The notes beneath the pieces were generated by a model. It ran no database searches, had not been told where the DNA came from, and saw only the letters and a list, made by a program, of their open reading frames with translations. From JAMHWF01 sp964371405 (GTDB lineage Bacteria; Pseudomonadota; Gammaproteobacteria; Burkholderiales; Burkholderiaceae_C), in assembly GCA_964371405.1 (NCBI GenBank), contig CAYJLV010000011.1, forward strand, positions 35,441-99,440: a stretch of DNA of 64,000 nt, written 5' to 3'. A program made the position numbers and the translations under genes. This document shows, one piece after another, positions 15,534-26,538 of the stretch (position 1 is the first letter of the stretch; each line of letters opens with the position of its first letter).

Positions 15534-16750
15534 GCGGAGAGCGTGGAGAGTCGTCGGGCGATTTCCTGCACCAGCGCGCGCGCCAGCGTCAGCTTGTCGG
15601 CGGTCGAACCGTCGGGCGGCAGCGCGCGCTCGCCGTCGGCGTCGACCAGCAGCAGCGCATTGTCGTCGCGGCCGAAGGTCGCCGGCCCGAGATTGCCGAC
15701 GATCAGCGGGATGTTCTTGCGCTGCAGCTTCTCGCGCGCGTGCTTCGCGAGATCATGGCTCTCGGCGGCGAAGCCGACGCAGTAGGGCCGGTCCTGCAGC
15801 CTCGCGACTGCCGCGAGGATGTCGACGTTCTCGACCAGCTCGAACGTCGGCGCGACCTTGCTGCCGTTCTTCTTGATCTTCTGGCCCGACAGGTTGGCTG
15901 GCCGCCAGTCGGCCACCGCCGCCGTCGCGACGAACACGTCGTGATGCGGCGCGAGCGGCAGCACGGCGTCGTGCATCTGCTGCGCCGTCTGCACGTCGAT
16001 GCGCATCACGCCGCGCGGCGCGGACAGGTGCACGGCGCCGGCGACCAGCGTGACCGCGGCGCCGGCGTCGCGCGCCGCGCGCGCGATCGCGAAGCCCATC
16101 TTGCCGCTCGACAAATTGGTGATACCGCGCACCGGGTCGAACGGCTCGAACGTCGGCCCGGCCGTGATCAGCACGCGCTTGCCGGCGAGCGCCTTGGGCT
16201 GGAAGAAGGCGATCAACTCCTCGACCAGTTCGGCCGGCTCGAGCATGCGGCCGTCACCCGTCTCGCCGCAGGCCTGGTCGCCCGCCGCCGGGCCGAGGAA
16301 CGTCGTGCCGTCGGCGCGAAGCTGCGCGACGTTGCGCTGCGTCGCCGGGTGCGCCCACATCTCGCGGTTCATCGCCGGCGCGACGAGCAGCGCGCAGCGC
16401 TCGATCGGCCGCGCCAGGCACAGCAGCGCGAGCAGGTCGTCGGCGCGGCCGTGCAGCAGCCGGGCCATGAAGTCGGCGCTGGCGGGCGCGACGAGCACGG
16501 CGTCGGCTTCGCGCGTCAGGTTGATGTGCGCCATGTTGTTGGGCTCGCGCGGATCCCAGGTGCTGGTGTAGACATTGCGGTTCGACAGCGCCTGCAGCGT
16601 GACGGAGGTGATGAACTGCTCGGCCGCCGGCGTCATGACGACCTGCACCGTCGCGCCGGCCTTGACCAGCTCGCGCGTCAGATCGGCCGCCTTGTAGCAG
16701 GCGATGCCGCCCGTCAAGCCGAGCACGATGTGCCTACCCTGCAACTCCAA
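15530..16750 (-). CDS. coaBC: Bifunctional phosphopantothenoylcysteine decarboxylase/synthetase
   Basis: A 406-residue CoaBC (Dfp) carrying out two steps of coenzyme A synthesis. The N-terminal flavoprotein CoaC domain (1-190) shows GGIACYKAADLTREL, PASADFMARL and APAMNREMW. The C-terminal CoaB domain begins KRVLITAGPTFEPFDPVRGITNLSSGKMG and contains the nucleotide-binding KIKKNGSK loop. It is 112 bases from the divergent egtD and translationally coupled to dut. Confidence 0.97.
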   Translation of the reverse strand: MELQGRHIVLGLTGGIACYKAADLTRELVKAGATVQVVMTPAAEQFITSVTLQALSNRNVYTSTWDPREPNNMAHINLTREADAVLVAPASADFMARLLHGRADDLLALLCLARPIERCALLVAPAMNREMWAHPATQRNVAQLRADGTTFLGPAAGDQACGETGDGRMLEPAELVEELIAFFQPKALAGKRVLITAGPTFEPFDPVRGITNLSSGKMGFAIARAARDAGAAVTLVAGAVHLSAPRGVMRIDVQTAQQMHDAVLPLAPHHDVFVATAAVADWRPANLSGQKIKKNGSKVAPTFELVENVDILAAVARLQDRPYCVGFAAESHDLAKHAREKLQRKNIPLIVGNLGPATFGRDDNALLLVDADGERALPPDGSTADKLTLARALVQEIARRLSTLSA

Positions 16751-16862
16751 GATTCCGCTCCCTTTGCTGGACGCCGACGGCGAACCCCGCGATTATGGCG
16801 ACGCTGGAAGCGGGCTTGCCGCTTGCTCCCGGCTGCAGCATGTGCCCCAGCCGAGGACGCCC

Positions 16863-17822
16863 ATGACAGCGCAGCGCCGACCCAGTTTCGTGCAGCTCTA
16901 TGAAGAGGATTCGCAGGCGCTGCGCGACGAGGTGGTCGCGGGCCTGCTGCGCGAGCGCGCGGTGCTGGCGCCCAAGCACTTCTACGACCGGCTCGGCTCG
17001 CAGCTGTTCGCCGCCATCACGGAACTGGCCGAGTACTACCCAACGCGCACCGAGGCCGCCATCTTCGCGGCCCACGGCGATGCAATCTCACGCGCCGTGG
17101 GCACGGGCTCGACGCTGATCGACCTCGGCGCCGGCGACTGCGCCAAGGCGCTGCGGCTGCTGCCGATGCTGCGCCCGGCGCGCTACGTCGCCGTCGACAT
17201 CTCGGTCGACTGGCTGCGCGACGCGCTCAACGCCGTGCAGCTGCACCACCCATCGCTGCCGCTGACTGGCATCGGCGCCGACTTCTCGTCGTCACTCGAT
17301 CTGCCGCCCGACGCCACGGCGGGCCGGCCCGTGTTCTTCTATCCCGGTTCGAGCATTGGCAACTTCACGCCCGCCGAGGCGCTCGAGTTCCTGCGCCGCG
17401 TGCACGGGCGCGCCGCGGGCGGCGGGCTGCTGCTCGGCGTCGACCTGGTCAAGCCGGTCGACGTGCTGGAGCGCGCCTACGACGATGAACTGGGCGTCAC
17501 TGCGGCGTTCAACCTGAACGCGCTGCGCCACGTCAACCGCATGATCGGCGCCAATTTCCGTCCGGCGCAGTGGCGCCATCGCGCGTTCTACGACGCGACG
17601 CTCGCGCGCATCGAGATGCACCTCGAGGCGTGTGCGACGCTCGAGGTGCAGTGGTCCGGCGGCGGACGCGCATTCGCTGCAGGCGAGCGCATCCACACCG
17701 AGATCTCGTGCAAGTACACGCCCGAGGGGCTGGCCGCGCTGCTGCAGCGTGCCGGATTCCGCCCCCCGCAGCTCTGGCTCGACTCGCAGCGCTGGTTCGC
17801 CGTCGCGTGGGCCGAGGCCTGA
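16863..17822 (+). CDS. egtD: L-histidine N(alpha)-methyltransferase
   Basis: A 319-residue EgtD that trimethylates histidine to hercynine, the first step of ergothioneine synthesis; the mycobacterial enzyme has 321 residues. The SAM site is LIDLGAGDCAK (85-95). Histidine-binding residues known from the mycobacterial structure have clear counterparts: Tyr59 in YYPTRTE, Asn167 in GSSIGNF, Tyr206 in AYDDELGVTAAFN, and Glu280/Ser282 in HTEISCKY. The start ATG gives the family N-terminus. Unlike most Burkholderiales loci, no egtB (sulfoxide synthase) is adjacent; neighbours are coaBC and an unrelated exported protein. Confidence 0.93.
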   Translation: MTAQRRPSFVQLYEEDSQALRDEVVAGLLRERAVLAPKHFYDRLGSQLFAAITELAEYYPTRTEAAIFAAHGDAISRAVGTGSTLIDLGAGDCAKALRLLPMLRPARYVAVDISVDWLRDALNAVQLHHPSLPLTGIGADFSSSLDLPPDATAGRPVFFYPGSSIGNFTPAEALEFLRRVHGRAAGGGLLLGVDLVKPVDVLERAYDDELGVTAAFNLNALRHVNRMIGANFRPAQWRHRAFYDATLARIEMHLEACATLEVQWSGGGRAFAAGERIHTEISCKYTPEGLAALLQRAGFRPPQLWLDSQRWFAVAWAEA

Positions 17823-17874
17823 GGGCATCGCCGGCCGCAACGGGCACTCCGCTCGGCGTGTGCGTGCGGACCGT

Positions 17875-18513
17875 TCAGCGGCTCACGGCCGGCCCGCCGG
17901 GATCGTGCTCGAGTCGCACCGGCGAGAGGTGCAGCGCCTGCTGCGCGGGCGTCGGCGTCAGCGTCGTCACGGCGCCGATCGCATAGTCGTGCGATCCACC
18001 GGCGCGACGGTAGCGCAGCTGCAGATGTTGGCGCCAGGCTCCGGCGCGCTCGACGGTGCGGTCGAGCATCGGCTGCACCCGGACACCGCGCCGCACGAGC
18101 CGATCCACCGCCTGCTGGAACGCGCTGCGCAGCGCCGGCCCGGGCAGGCGCTCGGCCCAGACGGTGCAGCCTCGATCGGCGGTGACGGCGAGCAGCACCG
18201 GCGCTGTCACATCGGGCATCGCGAGCACGGTGCCGGCCTGCCCGCCGAGCAGCGGGCGCACGTCGACCGCGAGCGTGTCGACCGGCAGGTAGCCGGCGTT
18301 GACGGCCCAGTCGATTGCAGGCGTCAGCTCGCCTTCGGTCAGCACGCAGGCCTCGACGAAAGCTTGCGCCACGCGGTCCACGGTCGCGCGCGGTGCGGCG
18401 TCGCCGTCGCCGTCGCGCAGATCCTGGGCCTGCAGGGCCGCCGGCGCGGCGCAGCCCAGCGCGGCGACGCACGACAGCGCGCAGCGCATGAAGAAGCCGG
18501 TTCGGTGCAGCAT
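17875..18513 (-). CDS. Exported hypothetical protein (NMCC_0638-like)
   Basis: A protein of up to 212 residues with a Sec signal (cleavage near ALQAQ). An in-frame ATG at 18489 (MRCALSC) would give a more standard signal peptide and is an equally good start. The mature part contains FVEACV...TPAIDWAVNAGY and, after a variable middle, a beta-rich region with RGCTVWAERLPGPALRSAFQQAV. A 'VxxACV ... CxV' cysteine pair suggests a periplasmic disulphide. It resembles small neisserial-type periplasmic proteins named NMCC_0638, recalled without checking. Function is unknown. Confidence 0.6.
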   Translation of the reverse strand: MLHRTGFFMRCALSCVAALGCAAPAALQAQDLRDGDGDAAPRATVDRVAQAFVEACVLTEGELTPAIDWAVNAGYLPVDTLAVDVRPLLGGQAGTVLAMPDVTAPVLLAVTADRGCTVWAERLPGPALRSAFQQAVDRLVRRGVRVQPMLDRTVERAGAWRQHLQLRYRRAGGSHDYAIGAVTTLTPTPAQQALHLSPVRLEHDPGGPAVSR

Positions 18514-18585
18514 GGGCAGGAGTCTGCGTCAACCCTGCCGCCCTGTCGCCAGGCCAAGTGCCGGTGTCGGGCTATGCTGGAGCGC

Positions 18586-19404
18586 ATGGCGTCCCACCGC
18601 TGCCCTGCGTCCCGCGCCATCGCCGCGCTGCTGGTTGCCGCCATCCTCGCCTGCGCCGGCTGCGCCGCGACTCCTGCGCTGCAGCCTCGCGTCGTGCTGC
18701 TGGGCGAACAGCACGACCAGGGCGACCATCAACGCCAGGCCGCCGCCGAGGTGCGCGCGCTCGCGGCGGCGGGCCGGCTCGGCGGCGTCGTCATCGAGAT
18801 GGCTGAACGCGGCCACGCCACCGCCGGTTTGCCGGCTGTGGCCAGCGAAGCGCAGGCACGAGAGGCGCTGGCCTGGAACGAGCGCGCCTGGCCTTGGGAG
18901 CGCTACCGCGCCATCGTGATGGCCGCTGTGGCAGCCGGCGTTCCGGTCTACGGCGGCAACCTGCCCCGCACAGCGACGCGCGACGCCATGGCCGACGCCG
19001 CGCTCGACAGCGCCGTCGATGAGCGCGCTCGCGCCATCCTGCTGCGCGCCGTGCGCGACGGCCATTGCGGCCTGCTGCCCGAAGCGCAACTGCCCGGCAT
19101 GCTGCGCGTGCAGATCGCGCGCGATCGCTCGATGGCGCAGGCGCTGCGCGACGCGCTGGCGGCTGCAGCCGGCCGGCAAGTGCTGCTCTACAGCGGCGCC
19201 GAACACGCGGCGCGCGACCGCGGTGTGCCGCTGCATCTGCAGGCCGCCGGGCTGCCGGCGCACAGCATCCGCAGCGTGGCCTATGGCGACGCCGGCGGCG
19301 ACGCGGCCGCGTCGTTCGACGAGCGCCGCGCCGCGGTCGAGACACCGGGGCCCGACCATTGCGAAGCGCTGCGCAAGCAGCTCGAAGCCAGACCGGCGCG
19401 CTGA
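18586..19404 (+). CDS. ChaN family lipoprotein
   Basis: A 272-residue predicted lipoprotein (signal ends ILACAGC; Cys23 or Cys26 could be lipidated). The ChaN core (PF04187) is recognisable by VVLLGEQHDQGDHQRQ near the mature N-terminus, GGVVIEMAERG, WNERAWPWERY and a late YSGAEHAARDRGVPLHL. ChaN-like proteins bind haem at the outer membrane in pathogens and are proposed to take part in haem/iron acquisition; the His residues in GEQH and GAEHA are candidates. The start is the second ATG; one at 18574 is also possible. It converges on the SEC-C protein gene. Confidence 0.85.
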   Translation: MASHRCPASRAIAALLVAAILACAGCAATPALQPRVVLLGEQHDQGDHQRQAAAEVRALAAAGRLGGVVIEMAERGHATAGLPAVASEAQAREALAWNERAWPWERYRAIVMAAVAAGVPVYGGNLPRTATRDAMADAALDSAVDERARAILLRAVRDGHCGLLPEAQLPGMLRVQIARDRSMAQALRDALAAAAGRQVLLYSGAEHAARDRGVPLHLQAAGLPAHSIRSVAYGDAGGDAAASFDERRAAVETPGPDHCEALRKQLEARPAR

Positions 19405-19417
19405 GAACCTGTGAACG

Positions 19418-19460
19418 GCGCTCCGCGGCGCGGCTGCGAGCAACGCATCCCGCGGAGCGC
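19418..19460. terminator. 11-bp inverted repeat between convergent genes
   Basis: GCGCTCCGCGG (19418-19428) and its exact reverse complement (19450-19460) surround a 21-base loop, between the ends of the ChaN gene and the SEC-C gene. It is a candidate bidirectional transcription end. The absence of a U-tract keeps confidence low. Confidence 0.4.
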
Positions 19461-19481
19461 GCTGCAGGGCGGCCGGACGAT

Positions 19482-20254
19482 TCAGGCCGGCGCGCCGTGG
19501 CAACGCTTGTACTTGCGCCCGCTGCCGCAAGGACACGGGTCGTTGCGGCCCGGCACCGGCGCGGCGCGCAGCGGCACCTGCTTGGGCCGGTGATCGAGCC
19601 AGTAGAGGCGCAGATCCTGCAGCGCCCAGCAGGCTTCGTCGACAAGGTCGTCGCGCTGCAGCGCCTGCCCCGCAGCGGCTTCGGCCAGGTACTGCGCCAG
19701 CGCCGCTTCGTCGAGGACCAACGCCTCGATGCTCGCCACGGCGTCGAAGTAGACATCGGCATCCTCGTCGGCCGGAGCGGGTTCGCGCCAGTCGGCGCGG
19801 AAATGCTCGATCGCGTCGAGGACGCCGAGGGCCCACACCTCGCCGGTGCGCGGCAACTGCGAGCGCCGCGCGTCGAGCGCGCCTTGCGCGCGCAATTCGG
19901 CGACGGCATCGTCGCTCCAGTCGGCCAGCAGAGGCGCCAGTCGCAGCGCTTCCGGGTCGTCGTAGAGCGCCTCCGGATGCAGCTGGTCGGCGACGACATT
20001 CCAGCGCGCCATCAACGTGCTCATCGCCTGCTGCACGTCATCGGGGTCGGCGAAGGCGCGATCGAAGGCGTCGCCGAACACGGCAGGCAGCCATTCGCCC
20101 GGCATCACGGTGCGCGGGCCGGCGACCAGCGCCGCGAACCAGCCGTCGAGCCATTCGAGCGAGATCCGGTCGTCGAAGCCGCCCAGCCGTTCGCACAGCG
20201 CGTTCAGCTGCTCGATCTCGCCGTCGCTGCTGTGGCGCGGAGCACGCACCGGCC

Positions 20255-20258
<4 letters not shown>
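19482..20258 (-). CDS. UPF0149/YecA family protein with SEC-C zinc motif
   Basis: A 258-residue protein with an N-terminal YgfB/YecA helical domain (LNALCERLGGFDDRISLEWLDGWFAALVAGP, ADPDDVQQAMSTLMARWN). The C-terminal 22-residue SEC-C metal-binding motif is NDPCPCGSGRKYKRCHG, which binds Zn through C-x-C-x8-C-H. SEC-C domains also occur at the end of SecA and mediate ribosome or SecB contacts; YecA itself is of uncertain function, perhaps a SecA-independent chaperone. Its ATG overlaps the alaS stop (ATGA), so it is translated from the alaS transcript. Confidence 0.88.
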
Positions 20259-22903
<2,645 letters not shown>

Positions 22904-22979
22904 GCGGTGCTGTCGAGTGCTGTCGAGCGCCGTCGCGAGGCCGATCGCACCCCGTAACTGCTTGATTTTCAAAGGATTC

Positions 22980-22985
22980 ATTATA
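22980..22985 (-). promoter_or_regulatory. Probable -10 box of alaS
   Basis: Read leftward, a perfect TATAAT (22985-22980) lies 77 bases before the alaS ATG, in a noticeably AT-richer patch (22960-23000) between alaS and gabD. The -35 region has no good match, so strength and exact start are uncertain. The same patch probably also holds the gabD promoter. Confidence 0.45.
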
Positions 22986-23027
22986 GGTGGAGGGTTATCA
23001 TCGACGCCCCTCGCTGGAGACCTTTGC

Positions 23028-24506
23028 ATGGACATGAAGACGACGCCGCTGGCCGCCCTGAACGACGCGAGCCTGCTGAAGACGCACGCGTTGATCAATG
23101 GCGAGTGGCTGCCCGGCGCGGCGCGCTTCGACGTGCACGATCCGGCGACGGGCCTCAAGCTCGCCGACGTCGCCAACCTCGGCGCGGCCGAGACCAAGGC
23201 CGCGATCGCCGCCGCGCATGCCGCCTGGCCGGCGTGGCGCGCCAAGACCGCGAAGGAGCGCGGCGCCGTGCTGATGAAGTGGTTCCAGCTGCTGCACCAG
23301 CATGCCGACGACCTGGCGCGCATCATGACGGCCGAACAGGGCAAGCCGCTGCGCGAGGCCAAAGGCGAAGTGGCCTACGGCGCGAGCTTCATCGAGTGGT
23401 TTGCAGAAGAGGCAAGGCGCCTCTACGGCGAGACGATTCCGAGCACCGACGCCACCAAGCGTTACCTCGTCATCAAGCAGCCGATCGGCGTCTGCGCTGC
23501 GATCACGCCGTGGAACTTCCCGATCGCGATGATCACGCGCAAGGTCGCGCCGGCGCTCGCCGCGGGCTGCACCGTCGTCGTCAAGCCGGCCGAGCAGACG
23601 CCGCTGTCGGCGCTGGCGGTCGCCGAGCTGGCGCAGCGCGCCGGGATGCCTGCGGGCGTGCTCAACGTCGTCACCGCCGACGGCGACAACTCGATCAAGG
23701 TCGGCAAGGCGCTGTGCGCCAGCGAGATGGTGCGCCACCTTTCGTTCACCGGCTCGACCGAGATCGGCCGCATCCTGATGGCGCAGAGCGCGCCGACGAT
23801 CAAGAAACTCTCGCTCGAGCTCGGCGGCAACGCGCCCTTCATCGTGTTCGACGACGCCGACATCGACTCCGCAGTCGAAGGTGCGCTGGCCAGCAAGTAC
23901 CGCAACGCCGGGCAGACCTGCGTCTGCACCAACCGCCTCTACGTGCAGGCGGGCGTCTACGACGCCTTCGTCGACAAGCTCGCCGCGAAGGCGCGCGAGA
24001 TGAAGGTCGGCAACGGCTTCGACGACGGCGTCGCGCTCGGGCCGCTGATCGACGACGACGCGGTGGCCAAGATCGAGCGCCACGTCGCCGACGCCACGGC
24101 CAAGGGCGCGAAACTGCTGGCCGGCGGCAGGCGGCTCGGCGACCGCTTCTACGAGCCGACGGTGCTGGCCGAGGCGACGAGCGCGATGCTGTGCGCGCGC
24201 GAAGAAACCTTCGGCCCGCTCGCGCCCGTGTTCCGCTTCAAGACGGAAGACGAGGTGATCGCGCTCGCCAACGCCACCGAGTTCGGCCTCGCGAGCTACT
24301 TCTACAGCCGCGACGTAGGGCGCATCTTCCGCGTCGGCGAGGCGCTCGAGTACGGCATGGTCGGCGTCAACACGGGCGTCATCTCGACGGCCGAGGTGCC
24401 GTTCGGCGGCGTCAAGCAGTCAGGGCTCGGCCGCGAGGGCTCGCGCCACGGCATCGACGACTACGTCGAGGTCAAGTACCTCTGTCTCGGCGACCTGAAC
24501 AAGTAG
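23028..24506 (+). CDS. gabD: NAD(P)-dependent succinate-semialdehyde dehydrogenase
   Basis: A 492-residue aldehyde dehydrogenase of the GabD branch, oxidising succinic semialdehyde to succinate in GABA/4-hydroxybutyrate degradation. Catalytic Glu264 is in LELGGNAP and Cys298 in the GabD-type active-site loop GQTCVCTNRLYVQ. The second Cys two residues on is the redox-switch cysteine known in E. coli GabD. PWNFPIAMITRK and GSTEIGR are the cofactor elements. No GABA transaminase gene is nearby. The ATG at 23028 follows a GGAGA site. Confidence 0.93.
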   Translation: MDMKTTPLAALNDASLLKTHALINGEWLPGAARFDVHDPATGLKLADVANLGAAETKAAIAAAHAAWPAWRAKTAKERGAVLMKWFQLLHQHADDLARIMTAEQGKPLREAKGEVAYGASFIEWFAEEARRLYGETIPSTDATKRYLVIKQPIGVCAAITPWNFPIAMITRKVAPALAAGCTVVVKPAEQTPLSALAVAELAQRAGMPAGVLNVVTADGDNSIKVGKALCASEMVRHLSFTGSTEIGRILMAQSAPTIKKLSLELGGNAPFIVFDDADIDSAVEGALASKYRNAGQTCVCTNRLYVQAGVYDAFVDKLAAKAREMKVGNGFDDGVALGPLIDDDAVAKIERHVADATAKGAKLLAGGRRLGDRFYEPTVLAEATSAMLCAREETFGPLAPVFRFKTEDEVIALANATEFGLASYFYSRDVGRIFRVGEALEYGMVGVNTGVISTAEVPFGGVKQSGLGREGSRHGIDDYVEVKYLCLGDLNK

Positions 24507-24562
24507 TTCGCGGGCCGCCGCGCCGGGCCACCCCAAGCAAGGCCCGAACCCTCTCGGAGGGT

Positions 24563-24584
24563 CGCTCGCCGCACCCGGCGAGCG
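24563..24584. terminator. Hairpin between convergent gabD and GGDEF genes
   Basis: A perfect 9-bp stem CGCTCGCCG/CGGCGAGCG with a CACC loop, placed between the gabD stop and the end of the convergent GGDEF gene. It is probably a shared transcription end. It has no U-tract. Confidence 0.45.
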
Positions 24585-24599
24585 GGGTGTCGTCATCCC

Positions 24600-25472
24600 T
24601 CAATCGTTGGCGGCGCCGCCGCGGGTCGCATAGGCGGCGGCCAGCGCCGCGGCCGCGGCGCGGCGCAGCAGCGCTTCGGCATCGTCGCCGTCGCGCGGGT
24701 GCTGCGCCAGGCCGATGTGCGCCACCACGCCGACGGTGCTGCCGGCCACCGCGACCGGCTCGCGCATCGCGCGGCGCAGCTTGCCGACGACGAACTCGGC
24801 GCCTTCGGGCGACTCGGCCGAAGGCAGCAGCAACGCAAAGGCATCGGCGCCGAGCGACGCAACAACGTCGCTCGCGCGCACGCTCGCACGAAGCCGCACC
24901 GCCAGCTTGCGCCGCACGACCTGTGCCGACGCAGCGCCGTGGGCGGCCTCGACGGCGCCCAGCCCGTCGAGACGCAACACCACGAGGTTGACCGGCAACG
25001 GCACCGATTCGCGCTCGCGCAGCGCGAGCAGCTGCGCCGTGTGCTCGACGAGCTGGCGCCGGTTCGGCAGGCCGGTCGCGAGATCCGTCGCGTGCGCATG
25101 GTTCATTTCGCGCTCGCGGCTGCGGTGCTCGACGGCGGCGCGCAGCCGGCGCGGCCAGCCGGGCAGCACGAGTTCGTCGGGCGAGACCACGTCGTGCGCG
25201 CCGAGCTGCAGGCAACGCAGCACCAGCTCGGGCGCGGGGTCGGCGGCAACGACGAGCCAGGCGCAATCGCCCGCCGCCTGGGCCCACGTCGCGGGCTCCG
25301 GCTGCGCGGGCAGCGCATCGGCGCCGATCAGCACGGCGCCGGCACCGCCTGCGTGAGCAGCGACCTGCTGCAGGTCCGCCACGCCCTCGTAGGCGAACGG
25401 CCCCCAGGTCTCGTCGGGAGCTTGAGGCGCATCGACACCCACACACAACACGCGGATCGTCTTGTCTCCCAC
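24600..25472 (-). CDS. Receiver-like plus degenerate GGDEF domain protein
   Basis: A 290-residue protein. I prefer a GTG at 25472 preceded by AAAGGG; a GTG at 25496 is also possible. The N-terminal 120 residues (IRVLCVGVD..., GADALPAQPE, LVVAADPAPELVLRCLQLGAHDVVSPDEL) have a receiver-like alternating fold but no phosphoacceptor Asp. The C-terminal part is a GGDEF fold (DLATGLPNRRQLVEH ... LVVLRLDGLGAVEAAHG), but the active-site signature reads GADAF instead of GG[D/E]EF. Diguanylate cyclase activity is therefore unlikely; a c-di-GMP- or protein-binding role is possible. The gene is monocistronic and divergent from the ion channel. Confidence 0.8.
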   Translation of the reverse strand: MGDKTIRVLCVGVDAPQAPDETWGPFAYEGVADLQQVAAHAGGAGAVLIGADALPAQPEPATWAQAAGDCAWLVVAADPAPELVLRCLQLGAHDVVSPDELVLPGWPRRLRAAVEHRSREREMNHAHATDLATGLPNRRQLVEHTAQLLALRERESVPLPVNLVVLRLDGLGAVEAAHGAASAQVVRRKLAVRLRASVRASDVVASLGADAFALLLPSAESPEGAEFVVGKLRRAMREPVAVAGSTVGVVAHIGLAQHPRDGDDAEALLRRAAAAALAAAYATRGGAAND

Positions 25473-25553
25473 CACCCACCCTTTCGCTGCCTGCACGAAC
25501 GGCGCACCGTTTATAGCCTATAGCCGAACGCAAGCTCCACTACCATCGGCAAC

Positions 25554-26498
25554 ATGACCGCCCCGCCGCTGCTGCCAGCCGCCGCTCCGGTGTCCGACGC
25601 GCAGCGCTTCGGCCGGCCGGCAGGCGGCTGGCGCGAGAGGCTGTTTCGCGTCATCTTCGAAGCCGACACGCGCGCCGGGCGCACTTTCGACCTGGTGCTC
25701 ATCGGCATCATCGTCACCAGCGTCGGCATCGTCATCCTCGACAGCGTGCCGACGTTCACCCAGCGCTGGGGCCGGTGGTTCGACGTGCTCGAATGGGCGT
25801 TCACGATCACATTCACGATCGAGTACCTCGCGCGGCTGGCGTGCGTGCAGCGCCCGCTGCGCTACGCGACGAGCTTCTACGGCGTGATCGACCTGCTCGC
25901 GCTGCTGCCGACCTGGCTCGCCTTCTTCGTGCCCGAACTCGTCGTGCTGGTCGACGTGCGGCTGCTGCGTCTGCTGCGCGTGTTCCGCATCTTCAAGCTG
26001 TCGCAATACTCGGCCGAGTACCGTTCCCTGGCGCGCGCGGTCCACGCGAGCCGGCGCAAGATCTCCGTCTTCATCGGCTTCGTGCTGATCGTCGTGCTGG
26101 TCGCCGGCACGCTGATGTATGTCGTCGAAGGGCCCGACAACGGCTACACCAGCATCCCCGTCGCGGTCTACTGGGCCATCACGACGATGACGACAGTCGG
26201 CTTCGGCGACATCACGCCGAAGACGGACCTCGGGCGCCTGATCGCGTCGGTGATGATGCTCGCCGGCTGGGGCACGCTCGCCGTGCCGACCGGCATCGTG
26301 ACGGCCGAGATGGCCTGGCAGCGGCGCAGTGCTTTCGTCGTATCGGCGTGGCGCGCCGCGCTGCGCTGCGTGATCTGCGGTGCCGGCGACCATGCCGACG
26401 ATGCGCTCTACTGCCGGCACTGCGGCGCCGGCCTGCCGGCGCCGCCTTCGGCTCAGGCTGAAACTGGAGCGGGCGAAGGGAATCGAACCCTCGTATGA
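25554..26498 (+). CDS. Voltage-gated K+ channel-type ion transporter with C-terminal zinc ribbon
   Basis: A 314-residue six-helix channel. S1-S4 span residues about 45-150, with an arginine-bearing S4 (VRLLRLLRVFRIFKL). S5-pore-S6 spans 165-255 with the selectivity filter TVGFGD (214-219). The cytosolic tail contains two CxxC pairs (CVIC 272-275, CRHC 287-290), a zinc-ribbon-like knob of the kind found in several bacterial Kv-like channels. No stop codon occurs before 26498, so the last 11 residues (EGNRTLV end) are encoded antisense to the 3' half of tRNA-Gly. Function is potassium conductance gated by voltage, inferred from family. Confidence 0.88.
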   Translation: MTAPPLLPAAAPVSDAQRFGRPAGGWRERLFRVIFEADTRAGRTFDLVLIGIIVTSVGIVILDSVPTFTQRWGRWFDVLEWAFTITFTIEYLARLACVQRPLRYATSFYGVIDLLALLPTWLAFFVPELVVLVDVRLLRLLRVFRIFKLSQYSAEYRSLARAVHASRRKISVFIGFVLIVVLVAGTLMYVVEGPDNGYTSIPVAVYWAITTMTTVGFGDITPKTDLGRLIASVMMLAGWGTLAVPTGIVTAEMAWQRRSAFVVSAWRAALRCVICGAGDHADDALYCRHCGAGLPAPPSAQAETGAGEGNRTLV

Positions 26499-26538
26499 AG
26501 CTTGGGAAGCTGCCGTTCTGCCATTGAACTACGCCCGC
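26465..26538 (-). tRNA. tRNA-Gly (anticodon CCC)
   Basis: A 74-base tRNA with CCA encoded. The acceptor stem is GCGGGCG/CGCCCGC, the D-arm GTTC..GAAC, the anticodon loop TTCCCAA (anticodon CCC), and the T-arm AGGGTTCGATTCCCT. The anticodon stem GCAGC/GCTTC has one C-U mismatch at 28-42, where related sequences have a C-G pair. It decodes GGG. The 3' half overlaps, antisense, the end of the ion-channel gene by 34 bases. Confidence 0.92.

Noticed and set aside
22980..23027. A riboswitch or T-box-like leader in front of alaS or gabD
   Set aside because: The leaders are short (under about 80 bases) with no stable stem-loop or terminator/antiterminator pair; T-boxes are not expected in this group.
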